DNA of 64,000 bases, from the NCBI GenBank assembly GCA_049595035.1, contig JBMYKD010000004.1, positions 45,962-109,961 of the forward strand, read 5' to 3'. This DNA is from UBA12202 sp049595035. GTDB lineage: Bacteria; Pseudomonadota; Alphaproteobacteria; Puniceispirillales; UBA1172. This document shows, one piece after another, positions 1 to 8,642 of the stretch; within the stretch, counting starts at the first letter, position 1; each line of letters begins with the position of its first letter. The translations under genes and the position numbers were made by a program. The notes under the pieces were generated by a model. The model made no database searches. It had not been told where the DNA came from and saw only the letters and a program-made list of their open reading frames with translations.

Positions 1-315
1 TTTCCATTCATCATCAGCATCAAGAAATGCCAGATAGCGACCAGATGATGCCAGAATGCCGCGATTACGGGTTGGGCCAGCGCCGGTTGCTGGCGCATAT
101 CCGGAACAGATGGTTATATTTGACCAGTATTTTTTTGCCCAGTCATAATTTTTTCCATCATCTATCGATAAAATAATTTCAACATCTTTTTGCGACCAGA
201 CCTGCGCCTTTACCGCGTGCAGAGCCCGCTCTAACGTTGATTTTGCACGGAAAACCGGAATGATAACACTGATAAGCGGCTTCTGGCTGAACCGCAGGGG
301 AATCATTTTATTCAT
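1..315 (-). CDS. Family 2 glycosyltransferase, N-terminal part (runs off the window)
   Basis: The first about 105 residues of a GT-A glycosyltransferase are visible; the gene continues beyond base 1. The family pattern is clear: a beta strand reading LISVIIPVFRA, a second strand EIILSIDDG, the GPTRNRGI helix start and the metal/nucleotide-binding FLDADDEW. Such enzymes move a sugar from a nucleotide-sugar to glycans of envelope polymers. An in-frame ATG also exists at 360. I prefer 315 because a CtrA-type box (365-380) and a possible -10 TAAAAT (350-355) would put the transcript start downstream of 360. The family is firm; the sugar and acceptor cannot be told. Confidence 0.85.
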   Translation of the reverse strand, partial: MNKMIPLRFSQKPLISVIIPVFRAKSTLERALHAVKAQVWSQKDVEIILSIDDGKNYDWAKKYWSNITICSGYAPATGAGPTRNRGILASSGRYLAFLDADDEWK

Positions 316-364
316 ACTTTTCACGAATAATTTACCAGAATTAGGTTTAATTTTATCCATAATG

Positions 365-380
365 TTAACACTTTTTTAAC
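365..380. promoter_or_regulatory. CtrA-type box upstream of the glycosyltransferase gene
   Basis: The sequence TTAA-CACTTTT-TTAAC matches the full CtrA consensus TTAA-N7-TTAAC of alphaproteobacteria and lies between divergent genes. Reading toward the glycosyltransferase, a TAAAAT -10-like hexamer follows at 355-350. It is an exact consensus match but there is no experimental support. Confidence 0.5.
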
Positions 381-419
381 TAATTTATGAGATAACACTT
401 TTATTGATCCTCCCCAACT

Positions 420-449
420 GCACCACCATTTTTGGTGGTGCTTTTTTTT
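420..449 (+). terminator. Strong intrinsic-terminator-like hairpin with no + strand gene before it
   Basis: An 8-bp stem, CACCACCA paired with TGGTGGTG around a 3-4 nt T loop, is followed by an eight-T run. This is a textbook rho-independent terminator for rightward transcription. The gene to its left points left, so the terminator must serve either a short RNA starting near 385-410 or a leader of the methyltransferase gene that follows. Confidence 0.7.
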
Positions 450-470
450 GGATATCGTTATGCTGATCCT

Positions 471-1406
471 ATGCAGGATTCATCATCACATCAAGAATCA
501 CCATATATTCTGACCCCGCAAGGATGGCATGACTATCAGCTTTTGGATAGTGGATATGGCCACAAGCTTGAATCTGTGGGGGGATACCGGTTTATCAGGC
601 CAGAACCCCAGGCATTCTGGGCGCCTTTCCTTGGTGAGGACGAATGGCAGAATCCAGCTGGTGTATTTATGTCGGGCTCTCGCGATCAGGATGATGGCGG
701 CAAATGGGAACTTGACCCTTCTTTACCCGCCGAATGGATCATATCCTATGAGGGGATAAAGTTTAAGGCCATGCCGACCCCATTTCGGCATTTCGGCTTT
801 TTTCCAGAACAATCTAGCCACTGGCAATGGTGTGATCAGATGATCAAATCACGCATCGCCACTTTGGGGATAAAACCTAATATTCTGAATTTATTTGCTT
901 ATACCGGGGTGGCAAGTCTGCATGCTGCCCGCGCCGGGGCTGAAGTCACGCATGTAGATTCGTCCAAAAAGGCCATTGCGCAGGCATTTGCCAATCGTGA
1001 TATAGCCCAGATGCAGAATGCTCCTATCCGTTTCATCACCGAAGATGTCCGTCGTTTTGTGGCAAGGGAAGCCCGCCGCGGTAAGCAATATGATGGCATT
1101 ATTCTTGACCCGCCCAAATACGGGCGCGGCGTCAAGGGTGAAATATGGCGGATGGAAGATGATATTCTAGATTTGCTGACCATGATCAGGTCTATTCTTT
1201 CTGATCAGCCTTTATTTGTTGTGTTAACGTCTTACGCTATCAGAGCCAGCTTTCTGTCTCTGCATCATGTCATGGCAGATGTCATGTCTGATAACGCTGG
1301 CATTGTTACCTCTGGGGAGTTGGCTATCGCAGAAAGCAGGCCAGACAGATCACCAGAAGGCCGTCAGATCGGTCAAGCTAATTTTGCCCGTTGGCAAGCT
1401 AACTGA
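471..1406 (+). CDS. Class I SAM-dependent methyltransferase, RlmI/RlmK-like
   Basis: This is a predicted cytosolic methyltransferase of the rRNA (cytosine-C5) methyltransferase-like group. A Rossmann SAM motif (LNLFAYTGVASLHAARAG) is followed by an acidic residue after the next strand (THVDSSKKA). The catalytic-type motif DPPKYGRG follows about 75 residues later, and its ILDPPKYG form is typical of RlmI-like enzymes. A TTG at 432 would extend the frame but lies inside the preceding terminator hairpin, so I start at the ATG at 471, giving about 311 residues. The next gene is convergent. The fold is certain. The exact rRNA target is not, because the N-terminal PUA domain of RlmI is not obvious. 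Confidence 0.82.
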   Translation: MQDSSSHQESPYILTPQGWHDYQLLDSGYGHKLESVGGYRFIRPEPQAFWAPFLGEDEWQNPAGVFMSGSRDQDDGGKWELDPSLPAEWIISYEGIKFKAMPTPFRHFGFFPEQSSHWQWCDQMIKSRIATLGIKPNILNLFAYTGVASLHAARAGAEVTHVDSSKKAIAQAFANRDIAQMQNAPIRFITEDVRRFVAREARRGKQYDGIILDPPKYGRGVKGEIWRMEDDILDLLTMIRSILSDQPLFVVLTSYAIRASFLSLHHVMADVMSDNAGIVTSGELAIAESRPDRSPEGRQIGQANFARWQAN

Positions 1407-1416
1407 CTACAATGCA

Positions 1417-2220
1417 TTATGATGTTTCCGGATGGGCATGACGCACATATTCATAAAGGGCAATACCAGTTGCAACAGCTAAATTAAGCGAATCTGAACG
1501 TCCAAGCATTGGCATTCTGATCAGTTGTTTTGCTACTGACGTCAATGCAGCTGTTAATCCGGCCTGCTCATTCCCCATCATGATAATCAAGGGCGACGCC
1601 CAGTTTGCCTGCCGATAATCTACCGATGCGGCAAGTGATGTTCCGATCAGCTGGCCATGCCATAATGGAATGGCGGCTAGAAATTCAGCCTCACTACATT
1701 CCACAAGCTTCAAATTAAAACAGGCTCCCATAGATGCCCGGACAGCTTCAACCGAAAACCCATCTGTACAATCCCCAATCAGAATGACGCCATCACCACC
1801 AGCGGCATCAACACTGCGCATGATTGTTCCCAGATTACCGGGATCACGAACCCGATCAAGTGCCACCCATACACCGCCACCAGACATAACCTGCTGAATA
1901 TCTGCCCATATTTCACTAAAACTGGCTACCACGGCCTGCGGATTATCTTTGCGGCTGATCTTGGCCAGAACATCATGACTTACAGCAAGACATTCGGCAC
2001 CGTCCTGTTCCGCCGCGGCAATCAGGCGGGCGACAAGCGGGTCATCCTGCCTGCCATCTAGAAACGCCAAATGTTTAGGCGTCCAGCCAAGTTCTACCGC
2101 TTCCATCACAATCCGCATGCCTTCGGCAAGAAAAAGACCGGATTTACGGCGGTATTTGCGCTCATGCAGGGCGCGTAAAGATTTGACGGTTGTATTGGTT
2201 AGGCTGTTGATATGGCGCAT
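1417..2220 (-). CDS. TrmH/SpoU-family RNA 2'-O-methyltransferase
   Basis: A SPOUT-fold RNA ribose methyltransferase of about 267 residues. The N-terminal substrate-binding part reads NTTVKSLRALHERKYRRKSG and then FLAEG, the usual RNA-binding opening of TrmH/RlmB-like proteins. The three SPOUT motifs follow: LDRVRDPGNLGTIMRS, a middle IIMMGNEQAGL and the terminal IRMPMLGRSDSLNLAVATGI, which form the knotted SAM site. The start at 2220 has a good ribosome site (AGGACA about 6 bases upstream). A longer in-frame version to 2268 would overlap the candidate toxin gene and lacks such a site. Target RNA unknown; 23S rRNA or tRNA is likely. Confidence 0.88.
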   Translation of the reverse strand: MRHINSLTNTTVKSLRALHERKYRRKSGLFLAEGMRIVMEAVELGWTPKHLAFLDGRQDDPLVARLIAAAEQDGAECLAVSHDVLAKISRKDNPQAVVASFSEIWADIQQVMSGGGVWVALDRVRDPGNLGTIMRSVDAAGGDGVILIGDCTDGFSVEAVRASMGACFNLKLVECSEAEFLAAIPLWHGQLIGTSLAASVDYRQANWASPLIIMMGNEQAGLTAALTSVAKQLIRMPMLGRSDSLNLAVATGIALYEYVRHAHPETS

Positions 2221-2242
2221 AACTTGTCCTGTATAAGACAAC

Positions 2243-2580
2243 CTATCCTGACTTATGATTAGGATCAATCCACAGAATGAATGCGATCACATTATTTTCT
2301 GTGATCTCATTCAAAATGGCAAAGACTCTTATTTTCTGGTTAATTTTAAATCGCCATACTGGGCTATCAGCAACATCTTCGGATAACCCCTTGGGTTTTT
2401 TCCAGTTATTATAACTATTCCAGGGTTTTGGTTTTGCATTTCCAGTTATGAATGATTCATAACCAGCATTGCTGTAAGTGTTGCACTTTTTTTAATAGTT
2501 TGAATTTCCGCATCTGAAGGTTTTCTGAAAGCCCTTTTGCGTTCCCAGAAGTCCCAATTAAAAGTGATTGTCTTGGACAT
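2243..2580 (-). pseudogene. Candidate Panacea-linked toxin, split between two frames at an A7 tract
   Basis: A 44-codon frame opens with ATG at 2580, inside the last 23 bases of the Panacea gene, and ends at 2446. The -1 frame carries on to a stop at 2243 with a protein-like sequence containing KPKPWNSYNNW, VWRFKINQKIRVFAIL and FILWIDPNH. The two frames join smoothly if one base is re-read at the run of seven A (minus strand, 2487-2493), giving about 112 residues. RFK-x-RVF...FILWIDPNH resembles the end of small RelE/ParE-fold toxins, which is weak evidence. The overlap with an antitoxin gene is typical of toxin-antitoxin operons. It may be a decayed toxin, a product of programmed -1 frameshifting or slippage, or a sequencing error. 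Confidence 0.55.
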
Positions 2581-3106
2581 CAGCATTATTTTGCCATGCT
2601 GCGCGTCCAAAACTGTGCTTAACATAAAAATCTTTAATGGCTTCTGGGGTTATTTCATTATTACACGCCTGACCGGGTGGTCTATCACCATAGGCATGCA
2701 TCCACGGATCATGACAATGGGTTTCTTTTTCAAGTGCTCTGGCTGTTTTGTGTCCATATCTATGCCAGACGGCATCAAGTAAATTAATAACCTCGTGATT
2801 ATTAATAATATTTTTGTCATTTATTTCAGCAACAGGGTCTATTCCCAACCATCTGTATTTCTTAAACTGTCTATATAAAATGGGAATAACGGGGCCATGA
2901 GCCCATGCCTCTATCCTGTCTTCGAACAAGATTTGACCTGTCGGTGATGACCTATCCTGCGGACATAAAGACATAACCTGCGCAAAATAGCAGAGTTTCT
3001 GCAATTTCAGATTAGTGATGGATTCTCCAGCACTGTAATCAATTTTTCGCAAAAAATAGTCTGCGACCTGAATCGCGCTGACTGGATACCGATTTGAAAT
3101 AGACAT
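2558..3106 (-). CDS. Panacea/DUF4065 (SocA-like) antitoxin-type protein
   Basis: A 182-residue protein with the DUF4065/Panacea signature: AIQVADYFLRK near the start, then LQKLCYFAQVMSL, and the conserved RIEAWAHGPVIPILYRQFKKY in the middle. Panacea domains neutralise unrelated toxins and usually sit in two-gene operons; SocA of Caulobacter, a proteolytic adaptor/antitoxin, is a known relative. The start at 3106 is preceded by AAAGGGG; a longer in-frame start at 3184 has nothing comparable. Its 3' end overlaps the candidate toxin frame by 23 bases, so the two are probably translated together, antitoxin first. The family call is good; the antitoxin role here is inferred. Confidence 0.82.
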   Translation of the reverse strand: MSISNRYPVSAIQVADYFLRKIDYSAGESITNLKLQKLCYFAQVMSLCPQDRSSPTGQILFEDRIEAWAHGPVIPILYRQFKKYRWLGIDPVAEINDKNIINNHEVINLLDAVWHRYGHKTARALEKETHCHDPWMHAYGDRPPGQACNNEITPEAIKDFYVKHSFGRAAWQNNADVQDNHF

Positions 3107-3304
3107 GATTTGCCCCTTTTTCAAGAACCCATAAATAAACCATAAGATATGAAATGTCAAATTTTTGGCGGATTTCAATGCCATAACACTTTATAACAAC
3201 TTCAAAACCGACCTCTTTTAATGAAAATTCGCCTTGCATTTTTGATAAAAATCTAGGCATGGTGAAAATGATATTATTGGCGTTTAAAAGCTTGAGCAAA
3301 ATTT

Positions 3305-4294
3305 ATGCAACGCATATCCATTGTTGATCTTATGTCTGCAGGAAACCAGTCGGATACGTTCCGAATTGGTTTTTTTCTTTTACCAAATTTTTCCATGATG
3401 GCCTTTGCATCCGCCATTGAGCCATTACGTTCAGCAAACCGTCTGACAGAACAGAACCTGTTTGACTGGGTGATCGCATCCGAAAATGAACAGTATACCA
3501 TGGCCAGTAATGGTGTTGAGGTAGCCGCAACAACCCAGATTGAAGATCTGATCAATTGCCGTTTAATTTTCATTTGTGGTGGAGTAGATATTCAGAAACA
3601 TGCCACCAAGAGTGTCATTTCTGCTTTGCGCATGATTGACCGTCATGGTGTGCTCATTGGCGCGATCTGTACGGGTACCTATGTTCTGGCCAAGGCCGGA
3701 TTACTGGATGACCGCAGATGCACCATTCACTGGGAAAATCGTGAAGGCCTGGAAGAAGAGTTCCCCAATCTGGACGTTACCGAAGAATTATTTGAAATTG
3801 ATAATGACCGGATTACCTGTTCCGGAGGCACTGCCGCGCTCGATATGATGCTGCATCTGATAGCACAAGCACATGGACATGGTCTGGCAACATCAATATC
3901 CGAACAGTTTATTCATGATCGCATTCGGGATAGCCACGACCGGCAACGCATGGAATTGCGATCACGTCTGGGGGTCAGCCACCCGAAATTGCTTACCGTA
4001 GTGGCAGAGATGGAAAAAAATCTGGAAGAACCAATGCCACAAACAGAAATTGCCCGACGGGCCAATTTATCAACCCGTCAGCTGGAACGGCTTTTCAGAA
4101 AATATCTGGGTACAACGCCAACGCGTTATTATCTGAATTTGCGGATTGCCCGTGCCCGTCATTTGCTGCGCCAGACAAGCATGTCTATTCTTTCGGTCGC
4201 GCTGGCCTGTGGCTTCGTGTCAGCGTCACATTTTTCAAAATGCTATCGAGAAACCTATGGCCGGACGCCACGAGATGAGCGCGTCATGCAATAG
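3305..4294 (+). CDS. GlxA/GbdR-type transcriptional regulator (DJ-1/PfpI + AraC)
   Basis: A 329-residue regulator. Residues about 20-190 form a DJ-1/PfpI-like amidotransferase fold, with the elbow GAICTGTYVLAKAGLLD keeping a cysteine. Residues about 225-325 form an AraC-type double helix-turn-helix (NLSTRQLERLFRKYLG and ILSVALACGFVSASHFSKCYR). Relatives with this architecture (GbdR, CdhR, ArgR-type) respond to glycine betaine, dimethylglycine, carnitine or arginine and activate their catabolic genes. The DMGDH-like, MttB-like and DAO genes further along the window would fit such a regulon, but that link is inference. Its 3' end almost touches convergent sufE. Confidence 0.85.
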   Translation: MQRISIVDLMSAGNQSDTFRIGFFLLPNFSMMAFASAIEPLRSANRLTEQNLFDWVIASENEQYTMASNGVEVAATTQIEDLINCRLIFICGGVDIQKHATKSVISALRMIDRHGVLIGAICTGTYVLAKAGLLDDRRCTIHWENREGLEEEFPNLDVTEELFEIDNDRITCSGGTAALDMMLHLIAQAHGHGLATSISEQFIHDRIRDSHDRQRMELRSRLGVSHPKLLTVVAEMEKNLEEPMPQTEIARRANLSTRQLERLFRKYLGTTPTRYYLNLRIARARHLLRQTSMSILSVALACGFVSASHFSKCYRETYGRTPRDERVMQ

Positions 4295-4296
4295 GG

Positions 4297-4713
4297 CTAA
4301 ACGGTTACTTTTACTTTTGCTTCTGCCATGATGGCTGTAATCATTGAAGCAAGTCCGTTTTTACGGGTTGGGGATAGATGTTCATCTAACCCAATCTGTT
4401 CCAGAAAATCCGGTGGAAATGCCACAATATCTTTGGGGGGCTGGCCAGAATATACCCGCATCAGCAGCGCAATTAATCCCTGAACGATAGCCGCATCACT
4501 TCCGGCCTGATAATGCATCTGACCATCAGCATAATCCGCCTTGAAATGCACCACAGACTGACAGCCACGGAGCCGGTTTTCATCTGTCATAATGGATTTA
4601 TCCAGCGGCGATAAACTGCGCCCCATTCCGATTAAATGTTGATAACGGTCTTCCCAGTCATCCAGATAATCAAACTCATCGATAATGTCTTGTGCTATTT
4701 CGGCCATACCCAT
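4297..4713 (-). CDS. sufE: SufE-family cysteine desulfurase sulfur acceptor
   Basis: SufE accepts persulfide sulfur from the cysteine desulfurase SufS and passes it to the SufBCD scaffold for Fe-S cluster building. The acceptor-cysteine loop is plain: NRLRGCQSVVHF. The length (138 residues) and the ending are normal. I start at the ATG at 4713, which has GAGG eight bases upstream; an upstream in-frame ATG at 4731 lacks a ribosome site. It lies 35 bases after the methylmalonyl-CoA mutase gene on the same strand and may be its last co-transcribed gene. No sufS or sufBCD is in view. Confidence 0.9.
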   Translation of the reverse strand: MGMAEIAQDIIDEFDYLDDWEDRYQHLIGMGRSLSPLDKSIMTDENRLRGCQSVVHFKADYADGQMHYQAGSDAAIVQGLIALLMRVYSGQPPKDIVAFPPDFLEQIGLDEHLSPTRKNGLASMITAIMAEAKVKVTV

Positions 4714-4748
4714 TTTGGCATCCTCACCCATATGTCTATGAGGTTTAT

Positions 4749-6890
4749 TTAGGCCGTATTGCGGCGTTTTCCAAGGATGGATAATAAGGTTTCTGCAATC
4801 GCTTCCATATTTGACCCCGGCGGGAAAATGGCATCAATACCATTTTCGGTTAACTCAGCCATATCCCCGGGTGGAATGACGCCCCCAATAACCAGCGGAA
4901 TCCTAGTACCGCCACGCGCATCCAGCGCTTGCCGCATCGCCGGAACAAATTGCCTATGGCCAGCCGCAAGCGATGATAACCCAACCACATCAACAGCTTT
5001 ATCCATGGCCATGTCAGCGGCTTCGTGCTCTGTCTGGAACAAGGGGCTAATCACAACTTCAAAGCCCAGATCATCCAGCGCTGATGCCACCACTTTCTGC
5101 CCACGATCATGGCCATCCTGCCCCAGTTTGGCGATCAGTATCCGGGGCTTACGGCCTTGGCTTTCCGTAAAGCGTTCCATCGCCAGCAACAATTGCCGTG
5201 AAGGAGGTGCCATGTTTTTCCATATCCCTTTAACCCCTGATACAGGGGCTTTGTAACGGGTGAAGGCGCGTTCCATCGCCTCTGACATTTCACCCACGGT
5301 TGCCCCGGCACGCGCCGCGTTAACCGCCGCCGCTAACAGATTAGCCTTGCCCCTAGCCGCCGCTTCAAGTGCCGAAAGGGCCGATGCTGTTTTGTCTTTA
5401 TTTCTGTTTTTACGCAAATGATCCAGTCTGGCCATTTGCTGTTCGCGAACGGTATCGGTATCAATACGCAAGACTTCAATCATTTCATCATCAGCTTTCT
5501 GATCAGATGGCGAATAAAGGTTCACGCCAATGATTTTCTGCTGACCGGTATCAATAGCCGCCTGGGTGCGGGTGGCGACTTCTTCGATACGCTGTTTTGG
5601 TAGGCCGGTTGCTATGGCTATTGCCATCCCACCCGCGGCATTGATTTCATCCAGATGCGTCCGTGCCCTTTCGATCAGGGCATTGGTGAGAAACTCAACC
5701 GCACCACTACCCCCCCACGGATCAATCAGCCGGGTGATTCCGCCTTCGCCAGCAAGGTGAAGCTGGGTATTGCGGGCAATCCGGGCAGATGTATCAGTGG
5801 GCAGACCTAACGCTTCATCAAGCGAATTGGTATGTAGGGATTGCGTCTGGCCACCCACTGCGGCAGTGGCCTCAATCGTTGTGCGGACAACATTGTTATA
5901 GACATCCTGTGCCGCCAGCGACCATCCAGACGTCTGACAATGTGTTCGCAACATCAACAATTTCGGGTCAGTGAAACCAAACTCGGCCTGAAGCAGTTCA
6001 GCCCATAACCGCCGCGCGGCACGCAATTTTGCAACCTCAACCAGATAGGGCATCGCATTGGCAAAAAAGAACGATAATCTGGGCACAAAGGTTTTTGCAT
6101 CAAGTCCGGCGGCTAGACCAGCACGAATATATTCCAGACCGTCACCAAGCGTATAAGCCAGTTCCAGATCAGCTGTCGCCCCAGCTTCCTCGATATGATA
6201 TCCGGAAATAGAAATCGAATTAAAGCGCGGCATATGGGCTGACGTATAGGCAAAGATATCAGACACAATCCGCATGGAATCCGCTGGTGGATAAATATAG
6301 GTATTCCGCACCATAAACTCTTTCAGAATATCATTCTGGATCGTTCCGGTCAGGTATTCTGATGCAACACCCTGTTCTTCGGCGGCAACAATATAAAGCG
6401 CCATGATTGGCAGGACTGCCCCATTCATGGTCATGGATACGCTCATTTTGTCAAGCGGTATGCCTTTGAAAAGGATGCGCATATCTTCAATCGAATCAAT
6501 GGCAACCCCAGCCATGCCAACATCAGACCTGACCCGTGGATTATCAGAATCATAACCACGATGGGTGGCCAGATCAAAAGCAATGGATAGCCCCATCTGA
6601 CCCGCTGCCAGATTTCGGCGATAAAAGGCATTTGATTCCTCGGCTGTTGAAAAACCGGCATATTGGCGGATCGTCCATGGCCGCGTCGTATACATGGTTG
6701 GATAAGGCCCACGGGTGAAAGGAAACTGCCCCGGCATATCGTTTTCTGTATGTTCCGGATGATCAGCAGATACCCATTGCGGCATCGCTATGCCTTCTGG
6801 CCAATCCTGTGCAATGACATGACTGCTATCAGTCTGTGGCCGCACCGGAAGGGCAAAATCAATATCACGAAAATCGGGTATTCTGCTCAT
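4749..6890 (-). CDS. mutB: Methylmalonyl-CoA mutase large (catalytic) subunit
   Basis: This enzyme catalyses the B12-dependent interconversion of (R)-methylmalonyl-CoA and succinyl-CoA, the last step of propionyl-CoA assimilation. The 713-residue protein has an N-terminal TIM barrel (for example GFSTAEESNAFYRR, ending in the LTNALIERA region). The C-terminal cobalamin-binding domain carries the DxHxxG motif (AKLGQDGHDRGQKVVA) whose histidine ligates cobalt, followed by GLSSLAAGH and a GG loop. The start is two bases after the stop of the small-subunit gene, with a G-rich ribosome site. The two genes form a MutA/MutB heterodimer operon. No meaB-type chaperone or epimerase is nearby. Confidence 0.97.
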   Translation of the reverse strand: MSRIPDFRDIDFALPVRPQTDSSHVIAQDWPEGIAMPQWVSADHPEHTENDMPGQFPFTRGPYPTMYTTRPWTIRQYAGFSTAEESNAFYRRNLAAGQMGLSIAFDLATHRGYDSDNPRVRSDVGMAGVAIDSIEDMRILFKGIPLDKMSVSMTMNGAVLPIMALYIVAAEEQGVASEYLTGTIQNDILKEFMVRNTYIYPPADSMRIVSDIFAYTSAHMPRFNSISISGYHIEEAGATADLELAYTLGDGLEYIRAGLAAGLDAKTFVPRLSFFFANAMPYLVEVAKLRAARRLWAELLQAEFGFTDPKLLMLRTHCQTSGWSLAAQDVYNNVVRTTIEATAAVGGQTQSLHTNSLDEALGLPTDTSARIARNTQLHLAGEGGITRLIDPWGGSGAVEFLTNALIERARTHLDEINAAGGMAIAIATGLPKQRIEEVATRTQAAIDTGQQKIIGVNLYSPSDQKADDEMIEVLRIDTDTVREQQMARLDHLRKNRNKDKTASALSALEAAARGKANLLAAAVNAARAGATVGEMSEAMERAFTRYKAPVSGVKGIWKNMAPPSRQLLLAMERFTESQGRKPRILIAKLGQDGHDRGQKVVASALDDLGFEVVISPLFQTEHEAADMAMDKAVDVVGLSSLAAGHRQFVPAMRQALDARGGTRIPLVIGGVIPPGDMAELTENGIDAIFPPGSNMEAIAETLLSILGKRRNTA

Positions 6891-6892
6891 CC

Positions 6893-8569
6893 CTATACCC
6901 CCCAGCCGTCTGATTCTATCACGGCCATGATCATCTGTCGCCGTGCCTTGCCATCAGCATCAAGCGGAACACTTGGTATGGATATCTTTTCCATGCCATC
7001 ATCAGTCAACATGGAAAGCACGGCATGACTGGCTACCAGAAGATGCGGCTTGGCCGTAGCAATCTGGGCTCGAGCCTCTTTGGTATTAGCAATCCTGATA
7101 TCTGCCACCTGAATACCAGCCATACGAAGTTCATCTGCCCATCTGGCAATAAGGGTCTTATCACTATCCCCATTATTGAGAATCAGACAACGAAACCCTT
7201 TATCATAGGCGGCAAGGCGCATATCTTCCCATGGCTGTGCCGGCCGTACCATGCCACCGCGTGGATGGCCACATTCCATGATCAGGGGTGGCAATGGATC
7301 AGTCGGCTGTTGCGGATGGTGATTAATCCCGAGCATGCCATGATGACGGTTATCCATATCAGCCTGTCGGGATTCGCTTGCTGTTTTTGCCCAGTCTGAA
7401 AGCAAGCTAGATGTGGCCACAGTCATGGCACCGCCTGCACGTTCTATTTTCTGAAAAATCTGCCATGCTTTCTGTGCTAGTGACTGGCTCATGGCTTCAA
7501 GTGTATGGGCACCATGTGCCGGATCGGCAACCTGATCTATCCGTGCCTCATCCCGCATGATCAGCTGAAGATTGCGGGCAAGGCGGCGGCTCATCCCTGT
7601 GCTACCACTCAACCAGTCGTGAGGAAGAGTCGTTATCAATTCGGCTCCGCCTAATGCTGTCCCCAGACTGGCTGTGACATGGCGCAGAACATTATTCACC
7701 GGCTCAATCCGCGTCATCATGCGATCAGATGTAAAGCCATGCAAAAGAGGGGTTTTATCGTTATCCATGACAGCAGATATCTGGTTCAGCAATATCCGCG
7801 CTGCCCGTGTTTTGGATAAAGCGGAATACAAATCCGCCGTCACGGCTATGCGCATGACTGACCCGGATATGGCCTGTTCCGGTGATAGGCCTGATTCTTC
7901 CAATATCCGCCACTGCCATACCAGACTAGCCAGACATAGCCCAAGTTCCTGGGCGTCAGTCAGCCCGTAACGATGATAGGCATCACCGCCAGCGGCAAAA
8001 CACCGGATATCAGGCAAATCAGACTGATGGCAGGTTTGCCATCTGGCCAGAGCAGCAACCTGATCATTAGTGTCAACATGATCAAAACGATCAAACATGA
8101 TATCTGCAACCGGATCAGCACCAAGATGAACTTTCAGGCTTTGCCCCTTATCATCACAGCGCTTGGCATATTCCGCCCAGATGGCCGCCAGCTTTACCGC
8201 ATCCCCGCCATGCGGATAGCCAAACTGGCACGCATTCGTGTAAACACCATCAAGAATATCTGGCATATGCGATGCAGTCATTTCAGCCGCCACAATAAGC
8301 GGAAACATGATCATGTTCGTCCCGCCTTCCAGTTCATCCAGCATGCTTCTATTCAGTAATGCCGTCGCTGTATCATCAGCAACATATTGCGCCATCAACC
8401 AGCCTGCACCGGTAAAGGCCGGATAGGCAGATATGGCATGTGCGGGATAAATGGGCTGAACTTCTAACCCGTCTTCGGTAAGGCGGATCAGGTCTTCCCA
8501 CCCATCCCCAATGGTTTTCGCGACCATATCGGCCCAGCGCTTCCAGCTATCATCATGTTCTGTATTCAT
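6893..8569 (-). CDS. mutA: Methylmalonyl-CoA mutase small (non-catalytic) subunit
   Basis: The 558-residue partner of the catalytic subunit, encoded directly upstream in the same operon. It keeps the mutase barrel pattern (YPAFTGAGWLMAQY, FPHGGDA-like and GGAELITTLPHDW stretches). Its C-terminal domain is shortened and lacks the DxHxxG cobalt-ligand motif, as expected for the beta subunit of heterodimeric mutases. The stop codon is two bases before mutB, so expression is probably coupled. The start at 8569 faces a divergent glycosyltransferase gene across about 70 AT-rich bases that must hold both promoters. Confidence 0.93.
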   Translation of the reverse strand: MNTEHDDSWKRWADMVAKTIGDGWEDLIRLTEDGLEVQPIYPAHAISAYPAFTGAGWLMAQYVADDTATALLNRSMLDELEGGTNMIMFPLIVAAEMTASHMPDILDGVYTNACQFGYPHGGDAVKLAAIWAEYAKRCDDKGQSLKVHLGADPVADIMFDRFDHVDTNDQVAALARWQTCHQSDLPDIRCFAAGGDAYHRYGLTDAQELGLCLASLVWQWRILEESGLSPEQAISGSVMRIAVTADLYSALSKTRAARILLNQISAVMDNDKTPLLHGFTSDRMMTRIEPVNNVLRHVTASLGTALGGAELITTLPHDWLSGSTGMSRRLARNLQLIMRDEARIDQVADPAHGAHTLEAMSQSLAQKAWQIFQKIERAGGAMTVATSSLLSDWAKTASESRQADMDNRHHGMLGINHHPQQPTDPLPPLIMECGHPRGGMVRPAQPWEDMRLAAYDKGFRCLILNNGDSDKTLIARWADELRMAGIQVADIRIANTKEARAQIATAKPHLLVASHAVLSMLTDDGMEKISIPSVPLDADGKARRQMIMAVIESDGWGV

Positions 8570-8642
8570 GTTTAGATATTAATATGTTAAGAGTTAAAAA
8601 AACAAGGTTTTTACCAACAGAACAACATGATAACATTACTTT

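Noticed and set aside
432..470. A TTG start extending the methyltransferase N-terminus
   Set aside because: The codon is inside the 3' arm of the terminator hairpin and the added residues show no family pattern; the ATG at 471 is preferred.
3039..3299. An 86-codon leftward reading frame upstream of and overlapping the Panacea gene
   Set aside because: It overlaps 68 bases of the well-supported Panacea gene in another frame, has a poor start context and does not look like a known toxin or other protein.
4759..5256. A 165-codon rightward reading frame opposite mutB
   Set aside because: It is complementary to the cobalamin-binding domain of mutB, with Ser/Pro-rich shadow composition and no ribosome site.
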